DNA of 6,910 nt, from NCBI GenBank assembly GCA_946627575.1, contig CAMOVS010000063.1:1-6910 (forward strand), read 5' to 3'. The stretch is from an uncultured Lachnospiraceae bacterium. Lineage in GTDB: Bacteria > Bacillota > Clostridia > Lachnospirales > Lachnospiraceae. Positions 1 to 6,867 of the stretch are shown here, piece by piece. The position numbers and the translations under genes were made by a program. The notes beneath the pieces are model-generated. The model ran no database searches. It had not been told where the DNA came from and saw only the letters and a list, made by a program, of their open reading frames with translations. Numbering within the stretch: the stretch's first letter is position 1; each line of letters begins with the position of its first letter.

Positions 1-1
1 A

Positions 2-28
2 TTCACGATTATGCAAGCATATCGTGAA
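2..28. other. Inverted repeat upstream of the first promoter
   Basis: Positions 2-9 (TTCACGAT) and 21-28 (ATCGTGAA) are perfect reverse complements separated by an 11-base spacer, which itself contains ATGC and GCAT. The repeat ends two bases before the -35 box at 31. It could be a regulator binding site or the stem of a terminator for a gene to the left. No run of T follows it on the + strand, so a classical intrinsic terminator in that direction is not supported. Its function is unknown. Confidence 0.45.
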
Positions 29-30
29 AA

Positions 31-73
31 TTGACCTTTTGACCCTGATATCATATAATTGTGATATAATTGT
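31..73 (+). promoter_or_regulatory. Sigma-A-type promoter with duplicated boxes
   Basis: TTGACC at 31-36 and TATAAT at 54-59 are separated by exactly 17 bp, close to the housekeeping sigma-factor consensus. Transcription would start near position 66, about 55 bases before the first gene. Both elements recur: a second TTGACC lies at 39-44, and a second TATAAT at 65-70 sits inside a direct repeat (ATATAATTGT at 53-62 and 64-73). The second pair has a 20-bp spacer and is weaker on paper. This promoter probably drives genes 1 to 3, which are tightly packed, and possibly the NRPS gene by read-through. Confidence 0.7.
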
Positions 74-103
74 CGTGGCCTGCATCATTGAACTTTGCCG
101 ATC

Positions 104-109
104 AGGAGG
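104..109 (+). promoter_or_regulatory. Shine-Dalgarno site that sets the gene 1 start
   Basis: AGGAGG is a full consensus ribosome binding site, 12 bases before ATG 122. The same frame is open back to a TTG at 95, but that start would place the Shine-Dalgarno sequence inside the coding region and add nine residues before the family's usual N-terminal strand. ATG 122 is therefore preferred. Confidence 0.7.
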
Positions 110-121
110 AAGCATACCCTT

Positions 122-1000
122 ATGATACTATTTCATGCAGATGATTACGGCATTAATTGCACACAGTCTAAAAGGATACTGTCCTGCTATACCGGAGGAT
201 GCCTCAACAGTGTAAGTCTCCTGGTTACAAGTCCTGAGGCGTCTGCCTGCTCGGCTATGCTGCCGGAGGATATAAGCCTCCGTCTCCACCTGAATTTCAG
301 AGAAGGCGTCTCCTTATGCGATCCTTCGCAGATCCCCCTCCTGGTGGATGAAAAAGGATATTTTTGCCGTTCTTTTGGGGAGCTATTTTTATTGTCCCTT
401 TTCCGAAGGCGCCTGCTCAAAAGACAATTGAAAAGAGAGACAAGGCGGCAGATCCTCCGGATGCAGGAGCTGATGGAAAAAGAGATTCCCATAAGGATCG
501 ACAGTCATGGACATTATCATATGATCCCTCTTGTCTGGGATGCTCTTTTTGAGACCTGCAGGGAGATGAAGGTGGAGATCGATGAACTGAGGGTTCCGGC
601 AGAGCCTTGGGGGCCGCTGCTTAAAGATCCCCTTCTTTTATTCAGAGCACCTGGTTCCGGCATACTTAAGAATCTGATTATGCATGTGCTATACGCTTAC
701 AATCGTATGAAAGGAAAACATCCGGGACATTTTGACTTTGATCGTCGCGTCCCGGTTTTCTTTGGTATGGTTTTTACGACAAGGATGACGAGAACACCGG
801 TAAAAAGGCTGCTGCCTTCCTTTAAAAGATTGGCCCAAGCTTCAGGAAGAGATCTGGAGCTTATGTTCCACCCAGGAGGGCTGTCGGAAAAAGAGACCAT
901 ATGGGACGAAAGATTCCGAGACTTTCACAGATCGCCCAATCGACGTAAGGAAGCTATGACTCTACGGTTTCTGAAAGACGGAGAGGGTATTGCAAACTAA
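122..1000 (+). CDS. YdjC/ChbG-family carbohydrate deacetylase
   Basis: The product has 292 residues and is a cytoplasmic metal-dependent deacetylase of the YdjC family. ChbG, the best-known member, removes an acetyl group from chito-oligosaccharides. Visible motifs are HADDYG at residues 5-10 (metal and catalytic Asp pair), HLNFREG from His56 (metal-binding His), SHGHYH at 128-133 (His129, His131 and His133 in the typical HxHxH arrangement) and FHPGG from residue 249. All expected active-site motifs are present and the length is normal for the family, so it should be active. No signal peptide is seen. It is the first gene after the promoter, and 21 bases separate it from the glycosyltransferase gene, which implies co-transcription. 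By context (inference) it deacetylates a sugar used in building a surface glycan or glycolipid. The substrate cannot be read from the sequence. Confidence 0.88.
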   Translation: MILFHADDYGINCTQSKRILSCYTGGCLNSVSLLVTSPEASACSAMLPEDISLRLHLNFREGVSLCDPSQIPLLVDEKGYFCRSFGELFLLSLFRRRLLKRQLKRETRRQILRMQELMEKEIPIRIDSHGHYHMIPLVWDALFETCREMKVEIDELRVPAEPWGPLLKDPLLLFRAPGSGILKNLIMHVLYAYNRMKGKHPGHFDFDRRVPVFFGMVFTTRMTRTPVKRLLPSFKRLAQASGRDLELMFHPGGLSEKETIWDERFRDFHRSPNRRKEAMTLRFLKDGEGIAN

Positions 1001-1021
1001 GCAAAATGTTATAAGAAAGCT

Positions 1022-1975
1022 ATGAAGAAAGACATAAAACTGTATCTGGTTCTCCCGGTATATAATGAAGAGGAGATCCTGGAGCTTAATATTAAAATCA
1101 TACAAAAATTCTTTGCAGATCTGGTCAGGGAAGGAGAGATCGACGCAGACAGCCGGATTCTTCTGGTGGATGACGGTTCTACCGACCGGTCCTGGGAAAT
1201 CATTTCCAAGGCTCATACAGACCATCCTATGATAGAAGCGGTTCGCCTTTCCCGCAATGAAGGCCACCAGACGGCTCTTTATGCCGGGATGAGGGAAGCT
1301 TATTTAAGCAAAACGGAGACGGTGATTACCATGGATGCGGACCTTCAGCAGGATATTCATGCTATACCCCGTTTCCTTCAGGCTTACAGGGATGGGGCCG
1401 ATATCGTAAGCGGCATCCGGTCTTCCCGAAAGACGGATGGCTTGCTGAAACGGGGATCCGCCTCGATCTTCTATCGATGTATGCAGCTGTTGGGCTGTGA
1501 GATTCTGCCTGACAGCGCAGACTACAGGCTCCTGTCGAGCCGGGCCCTTGCGTCGCTGATGCAATTTGAAGAGAGAGATCTTTTTTTACGGGGATTGATC
1601 CCCAGCCTTGGTTTCCGGACTGCCCTTGTAGAGTTTGAAGTAAGCGAGCGTGCCGGCGGAAAGTCCAAATACACCCTGTCTAAGATGATCAAGCTGGGTA
1701 TGAGCGGCATCACGTCCTTTTCCATCAGGCCCATACGCCTGATTTTTCTGCTGGGCTTTCTGGTTCTTCTTGCCAGCGGAGGGATGATGATCCACATCCT
1801 GTGGGATTATCTGCATGGGAATACGGTCTCGGGCTGGTCCTCCATTCTTGCCAGCATCTGGCTTCTGGGAGGAATCGGGATCTTTTCCATCGGTCTGGTG
1901 GGAGAGTACGTGGGCAGAGCTTACATGGAAGCCAAGAAAAGACCCCTCTACTTTGTGGAAGAAAGGCTTGAATGA
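1022..1975 (+). CDS. GtrB/DPM1-like polyprenyl-phosphate glycosyltransferase (GT2)
   Basis: The product has 317 residues. The N-terminal GT-A domain carries LPVYNEE (11-17), VDDGSTD (49-55, nucleotide binding), LSRNEGHQTAL (76-86), MDADLQQD (104-111, the metal-binding DxD-type motif), SADYRLLSSRAL (165-176, matching the family DFRL motif) and R-AGGKSKY (210-217). Two hydrophobic helices follow, at about 238-260 and 271-297, with a short basic tail. This layout is typical of bactoprenol glucosyltransferases (GtrB, YkcC) and of dolichyl-phosphate mannose synthase relatives, which move a sugar from a nucleotide donor to polyprenyl phosphate on the inner membrane face. The Shine-Dalgarno is weak (AAGAAAG just before the ATG), which suggests coupling to gene 1. 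The last four bases overlap the start of gene 3, so the two products probably work as a pair. Which sugar is carried is not determinable here. Confidence 0.9.
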   Translation: MKKDIKLYLVLPVYNEEEILELNIKIIQKFFADLVREGEIDADSRILLVDDGSTDRSWEIISKAHTDHPMIEAVRLSRNEGHQTALYAGMREAYLSKTETVITMDADLQQDIHAIPRFLQAYRDGADIVSGIRSSRKTDGLLKRGSASIFYRCMQLLGCEILPDSADYRLLSSRALASLMQFEERDLFLRGLIPSLGFRTALVEFEVSERAGGKSKYTLSKMIKLGMSGITSFSIRPIRLIFLLGFLVLLASGGMMIHILWDYLHGNTVSGWSSILASIWLLGGIGIFSIGLVGEYVGRAYMEAKKRPLYFVEERLE

Positions 1976-3669
1976 TTATGACCAGGCAGACAAAAAGGAA
2001 AATAATCAAGGCTTTGGCAAGGGGGGCCGTCACTCTGGCAGGCTCTGCCGGTGCCGTCCTTTGGTCCAGAAAGAATAAAAGACAGTTCATAAAAAAACAC
2101 TCTGCCGGCCTGGCGACCTTTGCGGCCTTCGGAGGCCTTATGTATCTGAAGGGAAGGATCCTTCCCAAGTATGCCGATGACTATCCCTATTCTTATAAAT
2201 GGGATCCCCGGTACGGAAATCTGGTCATGGGTGACCAGGAGTATGAAAGAAATCTTACTCTGAGAGATCTTGTGGACTCCCAGGCCGCCCATTATAAGAC
2301 CTGGGACGGGCGTGTCCTGGCTGACTTCCTGGTTCAGCTCGTTCTCATGTCTGACGATAAGAAACCCTTTGACATTGCCAACACCCTGATCATGCTGACC
2401 CAGCTTCTGGTCTGCGGCAGCATGGGCAAGGGGAGACCAACGGGCCTTTTCGGCCTGTCCTTTCGGGAAGTTCTGACCCTGACAGCAGGTTTCTGGCTTT
2501 GCACTCCTCACCTGATCGCTACCTGTTTCTGGCTCACCGGCTCGGTGACCTATCTCTGGACCGGACTCATCGAGTCCCTCTACGTATTGCCTTACGCTTT
2601 CCATTATCATGATAGCAGCTTTTCCATTCCCGCTCCTGGTGCGGCCCTTATGGGGCTGGCAGCAGGCTGGTCGGTGGAGGTTGGAGCCGGAGCCGCCCTC
2701 ATGTTGTCCGGCCTGGAACTGGCCCGGTCCTGGTACAAAAAGGAAGCGGCTTCCTGGATGATCTGGGGAGTTCTGGGCATCTGTGCCGGTATGACCCTCC
2801 TGCTTGCAGCTCCGGGCAACCGAATCAAGTTCCGTCTGGAGAAGGAGATGAGTGATACTCTGCCGGAAAACCTGGAGGACAGGGTCCCCGGTTATCTGCC
2901 CCCGGAGTATACCTATACGCCTCTTATGTTCCGGACCTGGTTCCTGGAAGGATTTGTGCCGACCATCCTAAGGGAGCTCCCCCTTCAGATACCGGTATTC
3001 TTATACTTTAAGAACAGAGACCGGCAGGACCCGGAGACGACCGGCTATATCCTGGGTCTGGAAGCTGCCGCTCTGGCCATCCCGACAGTGATGATGCTGT
3101 CCCCGGAATACCCAAAACGTGCTACCTATCCAGCGGTTCTTTATCTGCTTCCGGCTGCCCTAAAGGCCATGGACCATCTTGACATCCCCTCTTTCCGGGA
3201 GTGGGACAGGAGGAGCAGGACCTGGGCCGGACTGGCGGCCGGCGGTATCTTTATCAATTATCTGGCCAGTCTGATCGTGGATGCCGATATCCGGTGTCAG
3301 ATCCGTGACCAGGTGCTTACCCTTGAAAATGAAAGAGGAAAAGAAAGGATTATCATGGAGAATGTGGGAGTTTCAAGACCCTTCAGCCTCCTGGCCGGCA
3401 ACCGTTCCGTTACCTGGGATACCGTGATGGGGCTTGGCTTTGAGCATCCGGAAGATCCTTACAATAAGGCCGCCGCTGCCTACTATGGCGCGGATCAGAT
3501 TGCATCCAAACCTTTAGAGATACACAGATATTACAACAACAATCCACGCGATCTCCTCTTTAGTCTGATCCAACCGCTGAAAAGCTTTGTGCGTGTAATA
3601 GGAGAGTGGATCAAAGGGGATAGATGGCCTTCGTCTTATCGAGGGGAACTCCCCCATAACGAAGAGTAG
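1972..3669 (+). CDS. DUF6056-like multi-pass membrane protein, probable GT-C-type glycosyltransferase
   Basis: The product has 565 residues with roughly nine to eleven hydrophobic segments between about residue 15 and 437, followed by a soluble C-terminal part. Conserved-looking motifs are DDYPYSYKW (69-77, in the first loop after a membrane helix, where GT-C enzymes carry a catalytic acidic residue), HYKTWDGRVLADF (107-119), WLTGSVTYLW (187-196), APGNR (280-284), RATYPAVLYLLPA (383-395) and YNKAAAAYYGADQI (497-510). This pattern matches my recollection of DUF6056/GtrII-like proteins, which are thought to use polyprenyl-phosphate sugars on the outer membrane face. It starts inside gene 2 (ATGA overlap, start 1972, stop 1973-1975), with AAAGG at 1962-1966 as ribosome binding site. 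ATG 1978 is an alternative start. The overlap supports a lipid-linked sugar maker and user pair. The acceptor is unknown, and a general glycan membrane protein without catalysis cannot be excluded. Confidence 0.72.
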   Translation: MIMTRQTKRKIIKALARGAVTLAGSAGAVLWSRKNKRQFIKKHSAGLATFAAFGGLMYLKGRILPKYADDYPYSYKWDPRYGNLVMGDQEYERNLTLRDLVDSQAAHYKTWDGRVLADFLVQLVLMSDDKKPFDIANTLIMLTQLLVCGSMGKGRPTGLFGLSFREVLTLTAGFWLCTPHLIATCFWLTGSVTYLWTGLIESLYVLPYAFHYHDSSFSIPAPGAALMGLAAGWSVEVGAGAALMLSGLELARSWYKKEAASWMIWGVLGICAGMTLLLAAPGNRIKFRLEKEMSDTLPENLEDRVPGYLPPEYTYTPLMFRTWFLEGFVPTILRELPLQIPVFLYFKNRDRQDPETTGYILGLEAAALAIPTVMMLSPEYPKRATYPAVLYLLPAALKAMDHLDIPSFREWDRRSRTWAGLAAGGIFINYLASLIVDADIRCQIRDQVLTLENERGKERIIMENVGVSRPFSLLAGNRSVTWDTVMGLGFEHPEDPYNKAAAAYYGADQIASKPLEIHRYYNNNPRDLLFSLIQPLKSFVRVIGEWIKGDRWPSSYRGELPHNEE

Positions 3670-3680
3670 TAATCGATATC

Positions 3681-3727
3681 AACCGAAACATCCATGCCGG
3701 CTGTCGCCGGTGACGCATCATGGTGTA
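3681..3727 (+). repeat. Structured intergenic repeat, copy 1 (before the NRPS gene)
   Basis: This stretch matches 6866-6910. The first 30 bases align without gaps at 22 identical positions, followed by a shared GTGTA at the end. As RNA it can fold into an outer stem of ACA 3688-3690 with UGU 3724-3726 and CCAUG 3692-3696 with CAUGG 3719-3723, leaving U3691 bulged. Inside is a hairpin of CCGGC 3697-3701 with GCCGG 3706-3710 and a UGUC loop. The element begins 11 bases after the gene 3 stop. It does not match a riboswitch or ribozyme that I recognise. Confidence 0.65.
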
Positions 3728-3779
3728 AGTCAGGATTGGTCCCGCTGCTAAGGCAGCTTGGCGAAATCCTGACTTATAC
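3723..3779 (+). promoter_or_regulatory. Long leader hairpin upstream of the NRPS gene
   Basis: Bases 3723-3737 pair with 3765-3779 to give 15 continuous base pairs with one G-U wobble, centred on AAGTCAGGATT and AATCCTGACTT. Inside is a second hairpin, GCTGC 3744-3748 with GCAGC 3753-3757, closed by a TAAG tetraloop. It is flanked by an asymmetric internal loop, GGTCCC on one side and TTGGCGA on the other. No T-run follows, so this is not a standard intrinsic terminator. The 5' end of the hairpin (3723-3726) is also the 3' strand of the repeat's outer stem, so the two helices exclude each other. That is compatible with a regulatory switch in the NRPS mRNA leader, but no ligand or regulator is known. 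The 31 bases between the hairpin and the NRPS ATG are AT-rich and carry the ribosome binding site. Confidence 0.6.
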
Positions 3780-3799
3780 AATACTTATATTATAAAGAA

Positions 3800-3804
3800 A
3801 AGGA
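3800..3804 (+). promoter_or_regulatory. Ribosome binding site of the NRPS gene
   Basis: AAGGA ends six bases before ATG 3811, a good spacing for a Gram-positive start. It lies in an open AT-rich stretch 20 bases after the long hairpin, so either RNA fold leaves it single-stranded unless other pairings form. It supports ATG 3811 as the true start. Confidence 0.65.
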
Positions 3805-3810
3805 ACTGAT

Positions 3811-6800
3811 ATGATCCCGTTTTTAGAAAAATTAGCTCACCGTATCGATTTACATCCGGACCGGGCGGCTGTGGTCGACCGCAGGGGTAAGAGAGAGACC
3901 AGCTACAGAGAACTAGGGGAGATTTCCGACCGTATCGCTGCTTATCTGATAGAAAAGGGAATGGGGGCAGAGGATGTGGTGGTGATCCGCTGTGACCGGT
4001 CTGTGGAGTATGTGGCTGCTTACCTTGGCATTATGAAAGCCGGTGCGGCCTGGGTTGGCGTGGAAGAAATGATGGGGGAAGAAAGGATACAGTACATCCT
4101 GAAGGACAGTCAAGCCTGCCTGGTATTTGACCATGATGCTTTTGAAGAGGCGATGGGCGCAGCACCGCTCCCTCCTTCATCCTATGCGGATCCTGATCCC
4201 CATCAGATGGCTTTTATCATCTATACCTCCGGTTCTACCGGTACTCCTAAGGGGGCAGTCCAGGAATATGGAGTCTATGAGGCCATGGTGAAAGGGACCC
4301 GGAAGATGGTAGAAGGCTATGACCGGATCCAATTTGCCAATAACATTCCCGAAACCTTTATCGGCGGAATCTATCTGACCGTCGGCAGCCTGGAAATGGG
4401 CTATACTCAACACATGCTTCCCCTGTCCATGCTGCGAAATCCCAAAGAGCTTCTGGCTTATTTTCAGGATTATGGTATTGAGATGTCCTTTATGCCGCCG
4501 ACGCTGGCAGCTTCTTTATTGTCTGCAGACCTGCTGTCGCTAAAGCTCCTTCATGTGGGGGGAGAGATCGTATCCAATGTCTATACGGACCGCTTCCCTA
4601 TAAGAAACATCTACGGTCCAACAGAGTTTGGCTATCCCACCTGCATCTTTGAGCTGGACCATGCTTACGCCAATACCCCGATCGGTTATCCCACAGGAGA
4701 TACCAGAATCTGCCTGATCGATGAGAAAGGACAGGTCTTGGAAGGGAGGGGCAAGGAGGGTATCCTCTGTGTTCACCTGCCTTATTTCCGGGGTTATCTC
4801 GGCCAGGACCGGACATCGGATTCTATCGTGTATGCCGGTCGATCCTACTATAAGACAAGGGACCTGGCGGCCCTTGATGACAGAGGCTCTTACACCATCC
4901 TGGGAAGAGCGGATAGAATGATCAAAATCAACGGCAACCGCATCGATCCGACCGAGGTGGAGGCTGCCCTGAAAAAGGTTCTTGATACGGATTTCATGGC
5001 CGTCCGAATGGTTGAGCGTGGCGGGATCAGTTTCCTCTGTGCCTACCATACACTGAAAGAGAATCCCGACCCGGTTCGGATGGCAGAAGAATTGAAGGCC
5101 CGGCTGCCGGAATATATGTTTCCTTCCTGCTATGTCCACCTGGACAAGATACCGCTCCTGGCGAACGGGAAGATAGACAGAAACCGGCTCCCAGAACCGT
5201 CAGATGAGATCCTATTCTCATCCTATCAGCCGCCGGTATCAGATAGAGAGGCCAGGCTATGCCGCCTGTTTGAAGAAGTGCTCCATATCGGCAGAGGAAA
5301 GGTTGGGAGAAATGATGATTTCTTCCTGCTGGGAGGAAACTCCATGCAGGCCATCGAGATGCTTCTTAAGGCAGACATTCCCGGACTGAGTATCCCCCTG
5401 ATCTACAGGGAGCGGAGGATAAAGGAGATTGCCCGTGCCCTTCAAGATCCATCGGAGTTCGCCCCTTCCAGGCATTGGGAAAGCAGGGGGTGTGATTCGA
5501 ATAACATCGGGGAAGAGTTCAAAGTCCCGGCCGATGATCTTGGAAAAGACAGGGGAAAAGAAAAGAGACAGGCTGGTGTTTTTCCCCTTACCGTGCCGCA
5601 GGAGTACATCGCTGCCCAGGAAATGGTCTGGCCGGGACAGCTTCTGTATAATCTGAACGCTGCCCTGGTACTGAAACATGACACGGATACAGGACGGCTC
5701 AAAGAGGCCGTGAAGGCAGCTTTCCGAGCTCATCCTTCCCTCCTTACATCCATACGAAGGGAAAAGGATAGATGGATCCAGCAGCTGATGCCGGACTTTA
5801 ATACTGAGATAGAGGAAGAGCATGTCCGGGAGGAAGATCTGGATCGCATTCTAACAGAGTCCGTGCAGCCTTTTTTCCTGGATGGATCTCCTCTTTTTCG
5901 AAGGAAAATTATTATCACACCCGACCGGATTCTCCTGTGGATGGATGTCCACCACATTATCTGTGACGGGATCTCTCTGCGAATCCTGGCCGAGGACATC
6001 ATGGCGGCCTACGGAGGGAGTGACCTGGTTCAGGATTGCTATTATGACCTTGTGAGAGAATACGATTGCTACAGGCACAGCGCCGGCTGGCAGCAGGACC
6101 GGGATCATTTTAACAGGATCTGCCAAGGAAGCATGGATCGACTGCCCAGGATCCGTCGGGTGGAAACTGTGGTAAGGAAAGCCCAGGATCATCCCCTGGA
6201 GAGTCTGAATTACAGAATGCCCTTCCTTCCGGATTATGTATCGAAAAAATCCGGCAGGCTCCATATGACACCGGGCAGCCTCTATCTCTTGGCCATCGGT
6301 TTAAGTATGGCTGTATACAATGAGGCAGATGATGTCCTTTATACCTGGACCTGGAGCGGGAGAGGGGACAGCCGGACCATACGGGCAGCCGGTCTTCTGT
6401 TCAGAGACATCCCCATAGCCCTTCACCTAAAGGAAAAGGACAGAGTGAGGAAATTGATGGATTCGGTTCTTCTGCAGGTCCGGGAAGGGATCACCCACAG
6501 TCGGTGTTCCTATTTTATGGAGAAGCCTGAGGAGAAGCTTATGTGCTTCCTCTATCAGGGTGACTTTGTGAATCTTGATGCAGGGGGCATGATAGAAGAG
6601 GTTATCTTGCCCGACGTTCCGGGATTTACTTCCGCAGAATCTCTGGAAGTGAAAATGTGGGAAGATGAAGGAAGTTCGCTTCTGGAACTCTGTTACGATG
6701 GCAGTCTTTATGAAAAATCGGACATGGAGTCCTTTGCGAAAATCTTTGAGACCGTATGCCTGGATCTCCTGGAAGGAAATCCGGAGAAGCTGACCTGGAA

Positions 6801-6867
6801 AGATATCAGAATCCATGCGCGGAGGGCCTGCGGCCTGATGAATGGCAGGGACATAAAATATTATTAA
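3811..6867 (+). CDS. Single-module nonribosomal peptide synthetase, domain order A-PCP-C
   Basis: The product has 1018 residues. The adenylation domain (about 1-465) shows TSYREL, KAGAAWV, YTSGSTGTPKG (138-148, phosphate loop), NIYGPTE (266-272), GRADRMIKINGNRID (365-379), LPEYMFP (432-438) and NGKIDR (452-457, catalytic Lys454). It should activate a carboxylic acid with ATP. A carrier domain follows (about 470-545) with DDFFLLGGNS, Ser511 being the phosphopantetheine site. After a charged linker (546-590) comes a condensation domain (about 591-1010) with the intact HHxxxDG motif, HHIICDG at 714-720, and AAGLLFRDIP (859-868) in place of the usual C5 motif. With no N-terminal condensation domain, it acts as a starting module, and its last domain passes the bound acyl group to an amine outside this protein. 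Two adenylation positions are unusual: Glu181 where amino-acid-activating domains have Asp, and TRD (349-351) instead of TGD. There is no thioesterase or reductase, so release depends on a partner or on the condensation step. The product cannot be predicted. Confidence 0.93.
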   Translation: MIPFLEKLAHRIDLHPDRAAVVDRRGKRETSYRELGEISDRIAAYLIEKGMGAEDVVVIRCDRSVEYVAAYLGIMKAGAAWVGVEEMMGEERIQYILKDSQACLVFDHDAFEEAMGAAPLPPSSYADPDPHQMAFIIYTSGSTGTPKGAVQEYGVYEAMVKGTRKMVEGYDRIQFANNIPETFIGGIYLTVGSLEMGYTQHMLPLSMLRNPKELLAYFQDYGIEMSFMPPTLAASLLSADLLSLKLLHVGGEIVSNVYTDRFPIRNIYGPTEFGYPTCIFELDHAYANTPIGYPTGDTRICLIDEKGQVLEGRGKEGILCVHLPYFRGYLGQDRTSDSIVYAGRSYYKTRDLAALDDRGSYTILGRADRMIKINGNRIDPTEVEAALKKVLDTDFMAVRMVERGGISFLCAYHTLKENPDPVRMAEELKARLPEYMFPSCYVHLDKIPLLANGKIDRNRLPEPSDEILFSSYQPPVSDREARLCRLFEEVLHIGRGKVGRNDDFFLLGGNSMQAIEMLLKADIPGLSIPLIYRERRIKEIARALQDPSEFAPSRHWESRGCDSNNIGEEFKVPADDLGKDRGKEKRQAGVFPLTVPQEYIAAQEMVWPGQLLYNLNAALVLKHDTDTGRLKEAVKAAFRAHPSLLTSIRREKDRWIQQLMPDFNTEIEEEHVREEDLDRILTESVQPFFLDGSPLFRRKIIITPDRILLWMDVHHIICDGISLRILAEDIMAAYGGSDLVQDCYYDLVREYDCYRHSAGWQQDRDHFNRICQGSMDRLPRIRRVETVVRKAQDHPLESLNYRMPFLPDYVSKKSGRLHMTPGSLYLLAIGLSMAVYNEADDVLYTWTWSGRGDSRTIRAAGLLFRDIPIALHLKEKDRVRKLMDSVLLQVREGITHSRCSYFMEKPEEKLMCFLYQGDFVNLDAGGMIEEVILPDVPGFTSAESLEVKMWEDEGSSLLELCYDGSLYEKSDMESFAKIFETVCLDLLEGNPEKLTWKDIRIHARRACGLMNGRDIKYY

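Noticed and set aside
95..121. TTG 95 as the start of the deacetylase gene
   Set aside because: The consensus AGGAGG lies inside that extension, and the family's N-terminal HADDYG strand starts naturally from ATG 122.
1948..2610. Antisense open frame of 220 codons over gene 3
   Set aside because: It lies opposite a well-supported membrane protein gene, has no recognisable domain, and is an expected by-product of GC-rich codons. The same applies to the antisense frames at 4540-5139 and 5257-5823 over the NRPS gene.
3723..3779. Resemblance to cobalamin riboswitch pieces (AAGTCAGGAT, GGTCCCGC)
   Set aside because: The pieces occur in the reverse of the usual order, the other conserved blocks are absent, and AAGTCAGGAT is fully explained as one strand of the perfect hairpin.
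3681..3779. HDV-like or hammerhead self-cleaving ribozyme
   Set aside because: TTGGCGA before the 3' stem recalls the HDV catalytic strand, but the space inside the hairpin is too small for the nested P1, P3 and P4 helices. No CTGATGA core for a hammerhead is present.
3769..3796. Promoter (CTGACT, 16 bp, TATAAA) directly before the NRPS gene
   Set aside because: The -35 match is poor, and transcription would start at about the ribosome binding site, leaving almost no leader.
3723..3797. Intrinsic terminator between gene 3 and the NRPS gene
   Set aside because: The stem is strong, but the downstream bases are mixed A and T with no run of T.
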